Position numbers and translations under genes: made by a program
Notes under the pieces: generated by a model
Seen by the model: only the letters and a program-made list of their open reading frames with translations
Told to the model about the DNA's origin: nothing
Databases searched by the model: none
DNA from: Candidatus Iainarchaeum sp.
GTDB taxonomy: Archaea > Micrarchaeota > Micrarchaeia > Anstonellales > Bilamarchaeaceae
Assembly (NCBI GenBank): GCA_028714395.1
Contig: JAQTMJ010000065.1
Coordinates: 1-5,311, forward strand
DNA: 5,311 nt
Direction: 5' to 3'
Part shown: positions 4,928-5,311 of the stretch, in pieces
Layout of the letters: the number at the start of each line of letters is the position of its first letter
Numbering within the stretch: the stretch's first letter is position 1

Positions 4928-4945
4928 AGGCAGTTCATCCTGCCT
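4928..4945 (-). terminator. Hairpin at the end of the winged-helix gene, possible terminator
   Basis: AGGCAG (4928-4933) and CTGCCT (4940-4945) form a perfect 6-bp stem with a six-base loop. On the minus strand it overlaps the TAG of the coiled-coil/winged-helix gene and is followed by TTTAATC. This is a weak terminator for that gene, or the last helix of the plus-strand structured RNA. Confidence 0.4.
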
Positions 4946-5311
4946 ATGCAAGCGAGAAGAAAACCTTTTTCCCTACTCTTCTCCTGACAACGACCCCACA
5001 GTCGTGGAGTCTGTTCAGCCTTGCCGAGGCCGCGTTCCTTCCCTTATAGCCGAATTTCTTCTGCACATCCTCGGCAGACTTCGGCCCTTCCTTAAGGAAA
5101 GCCCGTATGGCCTCATCAACCTCGGGAAGCATGGGAGCTTCCTTCTTGCCCTCAAGCTTCTCAATTTTCCGTTCGAGCGCCTCCATCTTTTCCAGCAGGG
5201 TCTTCAGGATCCTGTTGGTGTTCTCGCGCTCCTCGGTCAGCTTGTAGGCAATCTCGGCGAGTATGAGCGGGTCGTTGAATTTTTCCAAATTCCTTGCGAC
5301 GTCCCCTCTCA
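4944..5311 (-). CDS. Coiled-coil plus winged-helix DNA-binding protein (start at or just beyond window edge)
   Basis: The visible part opens R-G-D-V-A-R-N-L-E-K-F-N-D-P-L-I-L-A-E-I-A-Y-K and continues into a heptad-like coiled coil (E-E-R-E-N through E-R-K-I-E-K-L-E-G). After a short P-M-L-P-E linker comes a winged helix of about 60 residues: V-D-E-A-I-R-A-F-L (helix 1), S-A-E-D-V-Q-K-K-F-G (helix 2), N-A-A-S-A-R-L-N-R-L (recognition helix), then the wing G-V-V-V-R-R-R-V-G-K-K-V-F-F-S-L. This suggests a small dimeric archaeal transcriptional regulator or chromatin-associated protein. A TTG at 5288 is not convincing as the start because seven good codons precede it. The two last window bases supply TG of a codon immediately before R-G-D, so ATG, GTG or TTG at 5312 is likely, giving about 122 residues. 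The family name is not recognised. Confidence 0.8.
   Translation of the reverse strand, partial: RGDVARNLEKFNDPLILAEIAYKLTEERENTNRILKTLLEKMEALERKIEKLEGKKEAPMLPEVDEAIRAFLKEGPKSAEDVQKKFGYKGRNAASARLNRLHDCGVVVRRRVGKKVFFSLA

Noticed and set aside
4571..4951. Open frames on both strands (126 and 90 codons) across the hairpin-rich region
   Set aside because: No recognisable domain or secondary-structure pattern, no ribosome-binding site, and the region is full of long inverted repeats that better fit RNA.
1..5311. CRISPR array, tRNA, rRNA or insertion-sequence transposase
   Set aside because: No regularly spaced repeats, no cloverleaf with the GGTTCRA T-arm motif, no rRNA core sequence and no transposase motifs on either strand.

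Overview
The window reads as archaeal chromosome. The supporting signs are TATA-like boxes placed about 26 nt before two ATGs (leaderless promoters), Shine-Dalgarno motifs of the GAGG/GGTGA type, a LonB-type AAA+ ATPase, a two-domain protein disulfide oxidoreductase and a secreted-type protein packed with N-glycosylation sequons. The vertical genes are moderately GC-rich and favour AGG, ATA, CTC and AAG codons. A small-genome DPANN lineage such as Micrarchaeota or Diapherotrites is a guess from overall feel, not something the sequence proves.

Layout from left to right. At 1-898 (+) is the 3' end of a large Ig-like-repeat surface glycoprotein, closed by a strong hairpin plus T-tract terminator (900-937). 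At 1010-1642 (+) is a cytosolic protein disulfide oxidoreductase whose first thioredoxin domain has lost its CxxC. At 1679-2110 (+) is a four-helix membrane protein of unknown function. At 2153-3595 (+) is a LonB-like AAA+ ATPase that has neither the membrane helices nor the Ser-Lys protease domain of archaeal LonB, and instead carries a four-cysteine zinc ribbon between Walker A and Walker B.

Convergent to it, at 3681-4381 (-), lies an AT-richer two-gene module. It has a 47-residue antitoxin-like ORF at 4238-4381 that resembles only the toxin-binding tail of DUF1778 antitoxins, followed by a GNAT acetyltransferase of the toxin type. The GNAT reading frame continues upstream without a usual start codon until it overlaps the antitoxin stop. 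A perfect 20-bp palindrome and a TATA-like box lie in front of the module, which looks horizontally acquired.

From about 4520 to 4927 there is no credible protein gene, but there is a dense run of strong hairpins, several of 9-11 bp, behind an archaeal-type promoter (CTTATAAG at 4491-4498). I read this as an unassigned structured RNA of roughly 400 nt. At the right edge, 4944-5311 (-), is a coiled-coil plus winged-helix protein whose start codon probably straddles the window end.

The genes do not form one pathway. The oxidoreductase, membrane protein and ATPase are co-directional, but each appears to have its own promoter. The main points of novelty are the protease-less zinc-ribbon LonB relative, the minimal antitoxin/GNAT pair, and the structured RNA locus.
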